Below, one piece after another: positions 48,490 to 59,399 of a stretch of DNA of 64,000 nucleotides. The stretch comes from Epiperipatus broadwayi (taxonomy: Eukaryota; Onychophora; Udeonychophora; Euonychophora; Peripatidae): positions 10,656,093-10,720,092 of the forward strand of contig JAQFVV010000031.1 of the NCBI GenBank assembly GCA_028023455.1, read 5' to 3'. The translations under genes and the position numbers were made by a program. The notes below the pieces were generated by a model. It worked only from the letters and a program-made list of their open reading frames with translations, did not search any database and was not told the DNA's origin. Within the stretch, counting starts at the first letter, position 1; every line of letters starts with the position of its first letter.

Positions 48490-48766
48490 AAATTTTCTTC
48501 CACTTCTTCTTATTTGCATTGCTGAATTATATATAATATAATACACCTTATACACATTCAGTGACACTTTACAATGCAGTTTAACATATGATCTATTTTA
48601 TTTCCTTACAGTTTTAATCTGTCCAGCAGTCACATCAGAAGAGTACTGAGATTTAAAGCTCTGATGATGACTGCTGGACAGTTGAATCTATAAGGAAATA
48701 AAATAGATCATATGTTAAACTGCATTGTAAAGTGTCATTTAAGGTGTTTATGGTGTATTATATTAT
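48490..48766. mobile_element. 277-bp foldback insertion in unit D with 13-bp TSD
   Basis: AGTTACTATTTTA is duplicated exactly at 48477-48489 and 48767-48779, and the insert is missing from units A, B and E. Arms about 48530-48640 and 48660-48766 pair through AATATAATACACC, CTTTACAATGCAGTTTAAC and CTGTCCAGCAGTCA. About 40 unpaired bases lie at the left end only, giving the element polarity. A hammerhead-like segment is in the arms (see findings). Confidence 0.9.
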
Positions 48767-50055
48767 AGTTACTATTTTATTTGTTATTCATTTGTTACTA
48801 ATTTTGTTCTTGCCTGAGCCATTCTAATATCTACTAAAATAATAATACACATAATATTTTGCTTTATAACTGCATAGCATGCTTTCAATATATTTTATAT
48901 ATCATATAGCATGAATATGATATAATAAAAATATACTGAAAGTATGATAGGCAATCATAAAGCCAAATATTATTAAAAAATTACCTTTTCTGTGTGTATT
49001 TCCATTTTACCTGATATTATATTATTTGTTATGCTTTTTACTGCAAAACTAACATGTATTTGTTTTTTTTAATTAAAATCAAAAAAGAGGATGATATGCA
49101 GGTTTTAAGTAACTGAATGAAAGCAAAAATCTTTCCAACAACTACCAATGAAAAATACATTTCTTAGTAGGTTTGTCAACCAGTTGAAATTTTAGCACTT
49201 TTTTATTTTTTTCCATTTTTTTAACTATGAATTTTTAGATATCCATTTACTGACCAATATCAGATTTCTACATGAAACTTGAAAAAAACATCTAAGATTT
49301 ACCATTCTAAATTTTAATTCCATTTTTTGGCCATACTAAAGGAATGCACTAACAATTATGTCATAAGACCCTTCATAGTTCAATTTAACTATGCATATAT
49401 GCATTTATAACATATCATTAATAAATGATATCTATTCTTATTTTAGTTAAAGTAAACTTTAACATGTAAAAAAATATTACAGTCTCTGACAATAGTTCAT
49501 TTTTTTATATTAGCATGGGTTTGCAAACTGCCCTTTGATTAAGTCATCAGTACATCTGTCACATGACACATTTCAGTATCAAACAATGCAAATTTTACTT
49601 TAAAGGATGATTGCATTGTAAATCGCATATACATCACTCACATGTTCAACGTGTTAAAATTAGAATAAAAAGTTAGGACATCACAGCTTCATCTGACAAT
49701 TTATATGGAATATCCAAAATATTATGACCACATTTAATTCACAACAAAAAAAAATCAACCATAATATAAACCTAATTTAAACAAGTTAAATGATTAATGG
49801 TTAATTGCTCAGAAGCTCTGTGTAACTTTCTAACTCCAATAGTAACAAGTTGGCATTCAGTCCAAAAATCATTTTCTGGATTTAATAGCTTTTATGTCTG
49901 ACTTTAAAATCAAAAAATGCTGTGGGTTTTTATCTCAGTAGTTCTAATAACTTATAATCAAATATCAGTTAAGTTTTTTGAAGGCAGAATGAATGTGTGG
50001 TGAAGGATCTTTTTTAAATAGATATATACAATCAAGTTTAAAAACATTGCGATTA

Positions 50056-50754
50056 ACAGAGCAAAACTCTCCATACAGTATTGCCACCTGTGCTAAACAG
50101 AGTAATCAATGGATGCCAGAAGGCTTGTGCATAAAATCCCTATCTAATGCCTACTCATCCAATATCCCCAGACTAGTTTCTGGCTTGTGGCCTTCGTCAG
50201 TGAGGAGCTTTGGATCTGAGAGCACTGCATCTAGATCTTAGGATCTAATGCAACCCTCTAGCAACCACCTTTTATCTCTACTTAACTACAAAACTATGAG
50301 AATGAAATTGAAAACACAAAAAATATTTTCAATCTAAGCTCAATAGCTTATATAGTCATATGGGTCTGAACTCAGTTCAGCACCCATACATTTTGGTGTC
50401 TTTGGCTCTTTTACAACCATAGCCACCACTATCCTATTAGGCAGGATTGGTGTTAAACCATTAAGTATCACATGATCACATTTTCTATACTAGCACATTA
50501 ATTGTTGATAAACAGAGCAAAACTCTCCATACAGTATTGCCACCTGTGCTAAACAGAGTAATCAATGGACGAAGGCCACAAGCCAGAAACTAGTCTGGGG
50601 ATATTGGATGAGTAGGCATTAGATAGGGATTTTATGCACAAGCCTTCTGGCATCCATTGATTACTCTGTTTAGCACAGGTGGCAATACTGTATGGAGAGT
50701 TTTGCTGTTTATCAACAATTAATGTGCTAGTATAGGAAATGTGATCATGTGATA
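50056..50754. mobile_element. FB1 foldback insertion at the D/E junction with 12-bp TSD
   Basis: ACATTGCGATTA (50044-50055) and ACATTACGATTA (50755-50766) flank the insert. Units B and C show the uninterrupted site. The left part 50058-50470 is an FB1 arm plus the GAACTCAGTTCAG palindrome core. The right part 50512-50725 is a tight hairpin made from a shortened second arm. The two small ORFs sharing ATCAKQSNQWMPEGLC on opposite strands come from the inverted arms. Confidence 0.85.
50149..50226 (-). ncRNA. Hammerhead-ribozyme-like motif, FB1 copy b (complete core)
   Basis: On the minus strand: CTGACGA (50200 to 50194), A, stem II GGC-CACAA-GCC, A, GAAAC, TA, GTC (50173 to 50171). Stem I pairs TCCTCA with TGGGGA (one G-U) and, past an internal loop, ATCCAA with TTGGAT. 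All invariant core bases C3, U4, G5, A6, G8, A9, G12, A13, A14 and the GUC triplet are present. The only departure is the A-A apposition at the base of stem II, where G-C is usual. A truncated 3' half (GACGA through GTC) is repeated at 50568-50606 on the plus strand. Confidence 0.65.
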
Positions 50755-52104
50755 ACATTACGATTATAATTCACAAGACAGATTTCCCAAGAATCAGTTA
50801 TATGAACTTGTAAATAATGTTCCTTTTTTATACCAATGTCAGTCTCTTGTAAAAAAAATGACAAATAGCTTAGCATTGTTATAAAAAATAGGTATTATTT
50901 GTAAATTCACTCAAATGAATCCTTAGGAATCTGTTTGTGGATTGTTGTAGTAATGTTTTCGGACTTGGTTGTTCCATGAATAGTGTACGCTATAGTGTTA
51001 ATGTGTGATAAGTTGCAATTTACTTAGATATTTGTTAGAATCTTTAACATATACATTATTTGTACAGTTTTATAATAACATAACAATATGAACTGATAAT
51101 CAATAACTAAGATTACTTAAAATCGCTCTTGTTCAAAAATACGATAATCAATTACCATAAATCTAAATGCAGATAAAATTTTAAAATTTATTTGTATTAT
51201 TTAAAATATTAAAAACATTTATTCCTTTGTTCAAAATATTACATTTTTTAGCAGTTACAACTATCTGGAAAAAATATTTAAAATTAAAACATGATTACAA
51301 GTAATAATTAGTGCTAATTAAAATTTGTATATATTAAATCATTTTAGTGACTTTTTCTGCATAGTTATTAAACCAAAATAATAATAATAATTATAGTTTG
51401 ATTATACGTCTTTTGCTTTTGTATATAAATAATATTGATTTGCAACTCAGCTCTGATCCGCAATAAAAACTATTTAAATGCATTATTCTGTTTTAATTGT
51501 TACGTTATCCAATTTTTTTAAAGTTTAAAAACAATATCTTGGCTTTTAGTATACTATATTCAATTACCTCTAGAATTTATCATATTTATATATAAACAGT
51601 AGTATATTGCTAGCTGGAATATATTAACATTACACTAATCTTAGCAGTATTGTTTTGTAAAACACACCTATGTCTGATTAAAGCAGCACAGGTAAAAGGT
51701 CACTTTCTTACCTGAGTCCTGCAAAATTGTTAAATATTTAGAAATGCGACCTTTTCTTACTATTTAAATAGAATTGATTGTCTATGCTGCTTTAATTTAT
51801 GACTGTTTTACAAGACAGGGTTGCTGAAATTAATATAATGTTAGACGTTAGTGACATTTATCATATATGTATGTGTGTTAAAAGAAAGGTTTTCATAGGC
51901 AACAGTTGCAAATTTTTATATTATCCAGGTTCAACTTATGTATAGTTAGTTAATAATACTATTATACTGCTATTTCATATTCAGCCAAATCATATTTATC
52001 ATTAAATAGGAAATAAATATTATTATTAAAAAAGCCATTACAGAGGTGCTACAGATAAATACATATAACAAAATCAAAGGTTCAACACATAAAAAACAAA
52101 AACA

Positions 52105-52345
52105 GGAATATTAAAATATAAACGTAGAGATGAAAATATAATTTGCATCTCTTTGGTAGATGGCATCATAGCTGAATAAAATGCTAGTATTGAAAAATCT
52201 GTTATAAGCAGTCTTTATAGTATAGAATTTGAGTGTCAATAATGGAAATGAGAACTGCTCAACTGCATTAGCATGTTTGTTTCTCCTGTCATTAATGTAA
52301 TGATTCACAGAAGAAATGCTATATATTCTCCATGGAATTTCATAA
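52105..52345 (-). pseudogene. Penelope-like GIY-YIG remnant, unit E, minus strand
   Basis: A 65-codon frame starts MNHYINDRRNKHANAVEQFS, equivalent to ISNHCISVRRDEYANAIKQH of the PLE. Confidence 0.65.
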
Positions 52346-52394
52346 GTACTTTAAGCCAAAAAGAGAATTAAATTTATAGACTTGGACAAAACAT

Positions 52395-52680
52395 CAATTT
52401 TTTGATTAATAGAATATGTTGCTTCTATTGTGGAAACTCTTACATGGTTAAGAATAATTGTTGTATCAAGATTAAAAGATACAAACATGCAATTAAGCAC
52501 CCATCATCACTACTGATTATAACATAGAACTTTCAAACAGTCAGATTCTAACCAAATATGACTCTCCACTATAAAAGTCAGAGATGCCATTGAGATCCTT
52601 AAGAAACTGGATTGTATTGGCAAATGTAATGACAAATGTTAATTATCTTTCATTTGGACAAAAATTAAAGCCCATTAAAA
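52395..52680 (+). pseudogene. Penelope-like C-terminal remnant, unit E, plus strand
   Basis: RDAIEILKKLDCIGKCNDKC followed by a stop and LSFIWTK (52583-52672) matches the conserved end KIRETIQIVKRPDCINKQDD..KLPPIW of the 37.7-kb PLE. Confidence 0.7.
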
Positions 52681-55126
52681 TACCTGTTGATCATAGTATT
52701 AGATGAAATATATGATCCAGTAAAACTGTTAGTGCAATAATATTATTAATACTACATGGACAAACCTGGATATAAGTAAATTAATAAAAAAAATTAATTA
52801 TAATTGGTTAAAATTATGATATCCATGTGTGGTTTGGTGTTGTGGTAGATTGACAGACATTGGAGGATATGGTTCTGAAATCAATTCCAGTTTTGGCATT
52901 TTTGAAACTTCAACTTTTTATGAATTCCTAAGCAATAAGACCATTCACTTATTTTTCAGCAGAAGTAAATAATAATGATATGTAATATTGTTATAGAGAA
53001 ATAGTTTTTATTGCTAAAATTATAATCACTATAACTGAGTCAGCAAACAGAAAACATCACAAATTTTTCTAAGCATTGCTTATTTCAGTATTAGCATCTT
53101 AGGCAGTATACAATGCTTAAACATTCCATGACATATTTTGTTTCTTAACTGAATAAATTGCAATTGATATGGATTAAGATTGAAGTAATCAATATTTCTA
53201 TGCAAGAATGTTATATGTAGTTATTAACATACCAAAAATAAATTAAGGTTATAACAAACATTTACCACATATAAGGAGCATATAGTTAATATAACTTTAA
53301 TTTATTATACTGTTTCTGTAATTTTAATTAAGTATACTGTATGTGTGTATGTTTGTAATTAACATCACACTTTAAACATTTTATGCTGCCATTGTAATAT
53401 AAAGTCTATATCAATTTCTAAAGCCTATATTCTTGAAGTCTAAGAATAAAAGATTTAAAATAAGATCATAGTACATGATTAAGAAAAAATGGCATTTTTA
53501 GAAAAAAATGGATAATACCACACATCGAATAGTGAATGTTAGTGATATGTAATAAAACAATTGATACTCATTTTTTGTGTGTTGAAAGATAAGTGACTAC
53601 TTGTTTAATGAATTGCTTAGGTTATCATGTGATGGTTATGCATATTCTGGTAATTGGGTATTTAAAAATGGCAGTAAACTGAACCAATTGTTTGTATTTT
53701 TATTCAGCCAATAACTAATCCTGGAATCTTAAATTCTGAGCTCCTTTAAACTCCATATGCTCTTAAAAGACATTTTGCTAATATCGTAGCTCATAAAGTT
53801 TTGTGTTATATATGTGTATGTATTCGCAAGGATCTATACAAATTGTCCCATGAGTAATCATATTTCCCTGTTATTTATTGTAAATTACATCCAAACGTTT
53901 TTGTGTGTATGTAGATAATACATTCAATTTGGAATTATGACATATCTATTTAAAAACTATCACTTTCTTATAATACATTTTATTAAGCTTTTTTTGGCTC
54001 AAAGTAGCTGTTAAATCTTCACATTGAAATACAGTTTTGAGAAACAGACGTTAACAGTTACTGTAGTATTTTTATTCAATTGCTACTAATTTCCTTCCTT
54101 ACTGAGCCATAGTAATATCTGCTAAAATGAAAGTACACAAAGAAAAGTTACTTTTTTCATATTATTTAGCTTTATTACTGCCTAGCATGCATTCAGTATA
54201 TTTTTACTATATCATAAATCATAAATATGATATAGTGAAAATATATTGAAAGCATGCTAATCAATAATAATTCTAAATATTATTAAATCACTACCTTTTC
54301 AGTATGTATTTTCCTTTTATCAGATATATTATTTGTTGTGCTTTTTCTTGCATAACTTAACATGTATTGGTTTTTTAATTAAAATAATCAAGAAGGATGA
54401 TATGCAATTTTTAAAAAACTGAATGAAAGCAAAAAATTTTCCACCAATGAAAAAGAAGACATTTCTTAACAGATAAGTCAAACAGAAAAAAATTTAGCAC
54501 TTTTTAATTTTTTTTTTCATTCTTTAACTATGAATATTTAGATAACCATTTATTGACTATTCTTGGAGTTTCTATTTGAAACTTGAATAAAAATTTAAGA
54601 TGTACCATTTTAAATTCTAACTCCATTCTTTGGACATACTAAAGGAATGCTCTAGCAATCATGTCATAGGATCTTTCATTCTTTAAGTTTAATTATGCAT
54701 AGGTGCATTTACAACACATGATTAACAAATGATATATTCTCACAAACTTTTACATATCAAGAAGTATTACAGTGTCTAATAATAGTTTATTTTTTATGAT
54801 ATTAACTTGGGTTTTCAAACTGCCCTTTCATCCAAACATCAGGATTTGACATGATACATTTCAGTATTAAATAATGCAAATGTTACTTTAAAACCTCTAT
54901 ATTATAAATCACATTTACATCACTCACATATTCAACATGTTATAATTAAAATAAGAACTTATGGCATCACAGCTTTATTTGACAATTTAATTGGAATATC
55001 CAAAATATTATGACTATATATAATTCACATACAAAAAGTTAAGTATAATGTAAACATAATTTAAACAAGTTGAACAATTAATGATTAATTTCTCAGAAGA
55101 TCATGTTACTTTCTAACATCAATAAT

Positions 55127-55949
55127 TAGAAAGGGATTTGAAGCCAGAATTTCAAGCTCCCTTAAGTCATCCACTCCATCTTATACTAGTGATTCATATG
55201 ACCATATGCAAGTGAAAATGATAAATGATCTCCAATATATGGATTTTATGCTGAAGCAGTACTCATCAGTTGGTCCAGATCATCATCTTTCACATATATG
55301 TAACCAATGCTCACTTTATATTAAGATAGCAAATCTATAAACTTTAATGGACAGACTTCAATCTTCCCCACCCTCCAGCCATCTATATCATTGAAAATCT
55401 GATGATGGTGTGTTCAAAGCCCTTGTTTTCCAATTTTTATTGTATCATACCTATGTTGCCCATAAGTCAATCTGACCCCTCTTATGTAGGACCTCAAGCC
55501 CATTTAATTATTTAAAAGATGGGCTTAAGGTGCTACATATGAGGGGTCAGATTGATTTCTGTTCAACATGGGTATACACAACAAAAATTGGCTAACAAGA
55601 GCTTTAAACACACCATCATCAGATTTTTAATGATTTGGATAGCTAAAGAGTTGGAGAGTGACAATTGAAACCTATCCATTATTAAAGTATGATGATTTAC
55701 TATCTTAATATAAACCAAGCATTGATTATATATGTATGTGAGAGATGATGATCCAGACCAACAGATGAGTGCTGGTTCTGCATGAAATACATATGCTGAA
55801 AATCTTTTATCTTTTATCATGTATGTGATCATGGGTATTGGTTGTATAAGATGGAGTGGATGAGTAAAGGGAGTTTGAAATTTTGGATTCAATTTCTCTC
55901 TAATTACATCTAGATTAAATATAAATACTATACATGAATTTAATTATTA
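55127..55949. mobile_element. Long foldback element (FB3) inserted in unit E
   Basis: Arms about 55137-55498 and 55512-55905 pair through ACTCATCAGTTGGTCCAGAT and AGCCCATTTAATTATTTAAA-type segments. Flanks AACATCAATAAT (55115-55126) and AATACCAATAAT (55950-55961) agree at 10 of 12 positions, and units A and B show the empty site AACACCAATAGT. The same family recurs at 58607-59393 and 61795-62290, there fused to a B-box-containing SINE head. The 109-codon minus ORF at 55563-55892 has no family resemblance. Confidence 0.75.
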
Positions 55950-56337
55950 AATACCAATAATAATCAGATAAACTTCAATCCAAAAATGATTTGCTCTTAA
56001 GCCTGCTCCTTTATTATTGTGTAAAATCCCTAACATCATCAGTTCAACCAGATCAAAAAAATTGTGACAGAATCCAGATTTTATAATTTATTAATACACT
56101 GACTTGTGAAATAACACAAAGTTTATTTGCATATTTAAATTATATGTTCATAAAAACTGTAGATTTTACATATGAAGATGGTTTTACAGTTTATGCATAT
56201 GTTTTAAATTTTTCAGTATGTGCACTTGCTATTTTGAAATTATATTAACAATCAAGATGGATCAAGTCTCAGTTCATGTTCTTTATATATATATGAAAAA
56301 CAAAATCAAGTTAAAAACTTGTTAATGCTTGTATTTA

Positions 56338-56585
56338 GGTCAACAGATGGCGTTCTACCAAAAACACCGTCAAGCGTATTTCGTTTACATAAACGTCAGA
56401 GAATGCATTCACTATCTCTAACTTTAATTCCACTTTCAGATCATGATTTCAAGCTATTTTCTATCGTCAGTGAAAGACAGGAATAAGAAAGTGGAATTAA
56501 AGTTAGAGATAGTGAATGCATTCTCTGACGTTTATGTAAATGAAATACGCTTGACGGTGTTTTTGGTAGAACGCCATCTGTTGAC
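56338..56585. mobile_element. ~245-bp foldback element
   Basis: Arms 56339-56445 and 56490-56585 are near-perfect complements (GTCAACAGATGGCG at the end, AGAGAATGCATTCACTATCTC inside). The 66-codon ORF across it is a by-product. No TSD found; a (TA)n tract borders the right end. Confidence 0.8.
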
Positions 56586-56599
56586 ATATATATATATAT

Positions 56600-56834
56600 A
56601 TATGGTGTATCTGAACTTGGTTCAGTCCCATATGATTATTTAAGTTAGATAACTGGATTGGAAGACATGAATATCTGAAAATTTCAGGTTTTCTACTTAA
56701 TAGTTATCCATTAGATAAAGTGCTGGGTTTGTATTGATATTTTTAATCTAATGCTTGAATATCCTAGCACCTCACTGAGGAAACCAGTCAGGGATTGGGG
56801 ATATTCTGCAAGGATTGTTAAGAACTTATTTGTG

Positions 56835-56874
<40 letters not shown>

Positions 56875-56884
56875 CACAAATAAG

Positions 56885-56917
<33 letters not shown>

Positions 56918-56995
56918 AGCACATCACTCAGGAAGCTAGAAACAGAAACTGGTCTGGGGTTGGGAATATTCTGAAAAGCTTGTTAAGAGCTATTG
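56600..56995 (+). mobile_element. FB1-related fragment with internal TA palindromes
   Basis: 56606-56730 matches 4915-5040. Two successive diverged copies of the CTAGCACCTCACTGAGGAA..GGGGATATTCTG..GTTAAGA block (56757-56830 and 56917-56990) flank TA tracts. The second contains GAAACTGGTC in hammerhead register (AC/GT stem III kept), but CTGA is changed to CTCA. Confidence 0.6.
56824..56885. repeat. 62-bp perfect palindrome (TA core)
   Basis: ACTTATTTGTGAGGTA at 56824-56839 and its exact complement at 56870-56885 flank a TA run. A cruciform is possible, and assembly error is also possible. Confidence 0.85.
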
Positions 56996-57299
56996 GCAAG
57001 CTCATTTTATATATATATAACATCATGATCATCTACTAATAATCTGGTGCTAGTTAAAATCTTTGCAATATTTCTTCATAAAAGCCTTTTTGTAGCTTTC
57101 ATAAGTTGGACATTTTTAGAAAAGATTAATATTTTTAATAGATAGTTAAAAATTGTCTTACACTTAAGGTTGTCCAATCTTTTGGTGTCTCTGAGTCATA
57201 TTGAAAAAAAAGAGTTATCTCCTAGCCCACATATTAAACACACAAACATTAACAAAAGCAAAAAAAAAAACACACCAGTGCTTACTTTTTGTGCTACCA

Positions 57300-58020
57300 C
57301 TTACAAGCAAATAACTAAAACAGGCAAAACTCTCCATACAGTAGTGCCACTCTGTGCCAACCTGAGAAAACAATGGATGCCAGAAGGCTTGTGCATAAAA
57401 TCCCTATTTAGTGCCTACTCCTCCAATATCCCCATACTAGTTTTTGGCTTGAGGTGCTTTGAATCTGAAAGAACTGCACCTAGATCTTAGGATCTAATGC
57501 AATCCTCCAGCAGCCATCTTTTATCTCCACTTAATTACAAAACTATGATAAAATTGAAAACATGATAATATTTTCAATTTAAGCTCAATAGCTTATATAG
57601 ATCCAAAGACACCAAAATGTATAGGTACTGAACTGGGTTCAGACCCATATGACTATATAAGGTATTGAACTTAGATTGAAAATATTATTGTGTTTTCAAT
57701 TTTATTCTCATAGTTTTGTAGTTAAGTAGAGATAAAAGGTGGTTGCTGGAGGGTTGCATTAGATCCTAAGATCTCAGTGCAGTGCTCTCAGATCCAAAGC
57801 TCCTCACTGAAGAAGGCCACAAGCCAGAAACTAGTCTAGGGATATTGGATGAGTAGGCACTAGATAGGGATTTTATGCACAAGCCTTCTGGCATCTATTG
57901 ATTACTCTGGTTAGCACTGAGTGGCACTACTGTATGGAGAGTTTTGCCCGTTTTAATAATAATAATGTGCTAGCATAAAAAATAGTGATCATGTGATGTT
58001 TAGTGGTTTAAGAAAATAAG
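57300..58020. mobile_element. FB1 foldback element, most complete copy
   Basis: Arms 57323-57600 and 57665-57955 run inward from GGCAAAACTCTCCATACAGT and complement. The centre carries the palindrome GAACTGGGTTCAG followed by ACCCATATGACTATATAAG. Outside the arm, ATAGTGATCATGTGATGTTTAGTG corresponds to the complement of 60853-60880, so the family extends to that point. The left arm has a deletion that removes CTGANGA and half of stem II. The right arm holds hammerhead copy c. Confidence 0.8.
57781..57861 (+). ncRNA. Hammerhead-ribozyme-like motif, FB1 copy c (complete core)
   Basis: CTGAAGA at 57807-57813, A, stem II GGC-CACAA-GCC, A, GAAAC (57827-57831), TA, GTC (57834-57836). Extended stem I: AGTGC/GCACT, CTC/GAG, ATCCAA/TTGGAT and TCCTCA/TAGGGA (one A-C mismatch and one G-U), separated by small internal loops. 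Predicted cleavage follows C57836. Same non-canonical A-A closing stem II as the other FB1 copies. Stem III is only two pairs with a TA loop, as in the minimal hammerheads known from animal retroelements, which may need dimer formation. Confidence 0.65.
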
Positions 58021-58294
58021 TACTTGCTTAATAATCCCATTTATGCAGTGCCTATTCAGAGATTATTTAAAATCTCAAGCTGATCCCAAAGTTATGATCA
58101 CTAATAAAGAAAATGTACATATCTAAATAAAATATTATAAATGTTTATATATATATATGTGTGTATGTATATATATATTGTAAAATAAAGGAAAAGAGCA
58201 ACATAAAACTAGTAATATATTTGTCACTGAATTTGAGAGTGTAGGTACATCTAGCTTAGTCACATTGCAGCACCTAATCTCAAAAAGTTTTCAT

Positions 58295-58395
58295 AATGTA
58301 ATGTGGAGAGTGGTGGGTCATGTGTAAGTCTGTGCTCATATACCCTATATATTACATATATAGACACAGGTATATAATAAGCCTGTGTGTTTCAG
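58295..58395 (+). mobile_element. SINE-like fragment of the FB3 family
   Basis: GAGAGTGGTGGGTC..GTGTAAGTCTG..TATTACATATATAGACACAGG..AAGCCTGTG matches 58855-58942, but the B-box region is eroded (GTGCTCATATACC). Confidence 0.55.
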
Positions 58396-58606
58396 TTATT
58401 ACATGTTTTAAGTAAGTTCATAATTTTGCATAGGGCAGCATTCATATCCATCCTGGACCACAGAACATTGGTTGGACACTCTTACATTATATTGACCTTC
58501 TGCTTTCATACATTCACATTTAAGTTCTTTAATTTTTCCAGAAATATCAGTAATTTTAATTTGGATTGGAATCTAAATTTTCTTCACGACTTTTAATATA
58601 TTGCAC

Positions 58607-59393
58607 AGGCTTAAACCTGCATTTATATATGTAATATAAGCGGGATTCGAACTCAGACTTTCACCGACCCACCGCTCTCAGTGCCATCTCATATTGCTGA
58701 CCCACCTGATCACACACATGTTGAAAAGATAAATAATCACCAATATAAGTATTTCATGCTAAACCAGCAATCATCAGTTGGTCCAGATTACTATCCTCAC
58801 ACATATATATAATCAGTGCTCAGCTTTATATTAAGATCAGGTGGGTCAGCAATATGAAATAGCACTGAGAGTGGTGGGTCGGGTGAAAGTCTGAGTTCGA
58901 ATCCCGCCTATATTACATATATAAATGCAGGTTTAAGCCTGTGAAATATATTAATTTATATAAATAGTGTATAAAAGGTCTGCCCATCCCTCACATATGT
59001 ATGTATAAATGGATTATTCTCCTGTATATGGGGGGTCAGAATGACTAATATGTCAACATGGGTAGGATGACAACCTTGGCGCTAACAAGGGCTTTGAACG
59101 TTCCATCATCAGATTTTCAATGAAATGGAAGGCTGAAGAGTTATGAGTTGGAATAGTTTGAAGCCTGTCCATTAAAGTATGAAGATTGGCTATCTTAATA
59201 TAAAGCTGAGCACTGATTATATATGTGTGTGACAATAGTAATCTGGACCAACTGATGATTGTTGGTTTAGCATGAAATATGTAGATTGGCGATTATTTAT
59301 CTTTTCAACATGTGTCTGATCAGGTGGGTCAGCAATATGAGGTGGCACTGAGAGTGGTGGGTCGGGTGAAAGTCTGAGTTCGAATCCCTTCAT
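58607..59393. mobile_element. FB3 foldback with tRNA-like SINE heads in inverted arrangement
   Basis: Three copies of a head with an A-box-like GGCACTGAGAGTGGTGG and a canonical B box, GAGTTCGAATCC. They lie at 58609-58715 (minus), 58836-58944 (plus) and 59311-59393 (plus). Segments between them (TCATCAGTTGGTCCAGAT and complement) form larger inverted repeats. The spacing of A and B boxes suits an internal RNA polymerase III promoter. The head is followed on its strand by TATTACATATATAAATGCAGG and a CAGGTTTAAGCCTG palindrome. Confidence 0.7.
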
Positions 59394-59399
59394 GACTTT

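Larger units (their letters stand above)
45857..50026. repeat. Tandem-array unit D (right part of the interrupted copy C+D)
   Basis: Starts where unit C stopped and continues through hairpin 1, the two PLE remnants, hairpin 2 and the unit end. C plus D together equal one normal unit of about 5 kb, so 33010-45856 is inserted DNA. Confidence 0.85.
50027..56005. repeat. Tandem-array unit E (last copy)
   Basis: Same landmarks as the other units, interrupted by foldbacks at 50056-50754 and 55127-55949. It ends near 56005 without the last 150 bases of the unit. Confidence 0.8.

Noticed and set aside
50549-50758. Repeated protein motif NQWMPEGLCIKSLSNAYSSN as a conserved gene
   Set aside because: The same nucleotide repeat (FB1 arm) read in whichever frame is open. 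It recurs at 49993-50241 and 57170-57490 only because the element recurs.
21769-56005. CRISPR-like or satellite array
   Set aside because: Units are 5 kb, diverged and contain retroelement remnants. No short regular repeats with spacers.
56500-56560. Hammerhead in the 56.3-kb foldback (CTGACG, GTTT/AAAC stem, GAAATACGC)
   Set aside because: G8 and A9 are absent and no cleavage triplet follows in register.
59090-59180. Hammerhead in FB3 (CTGATGATGGAACGTTCAAAGCC on the minus strand, near 59105)
   Set aside because: G12 is replaced in all copies here, so no catalytic core. Noted only as a resemblance.
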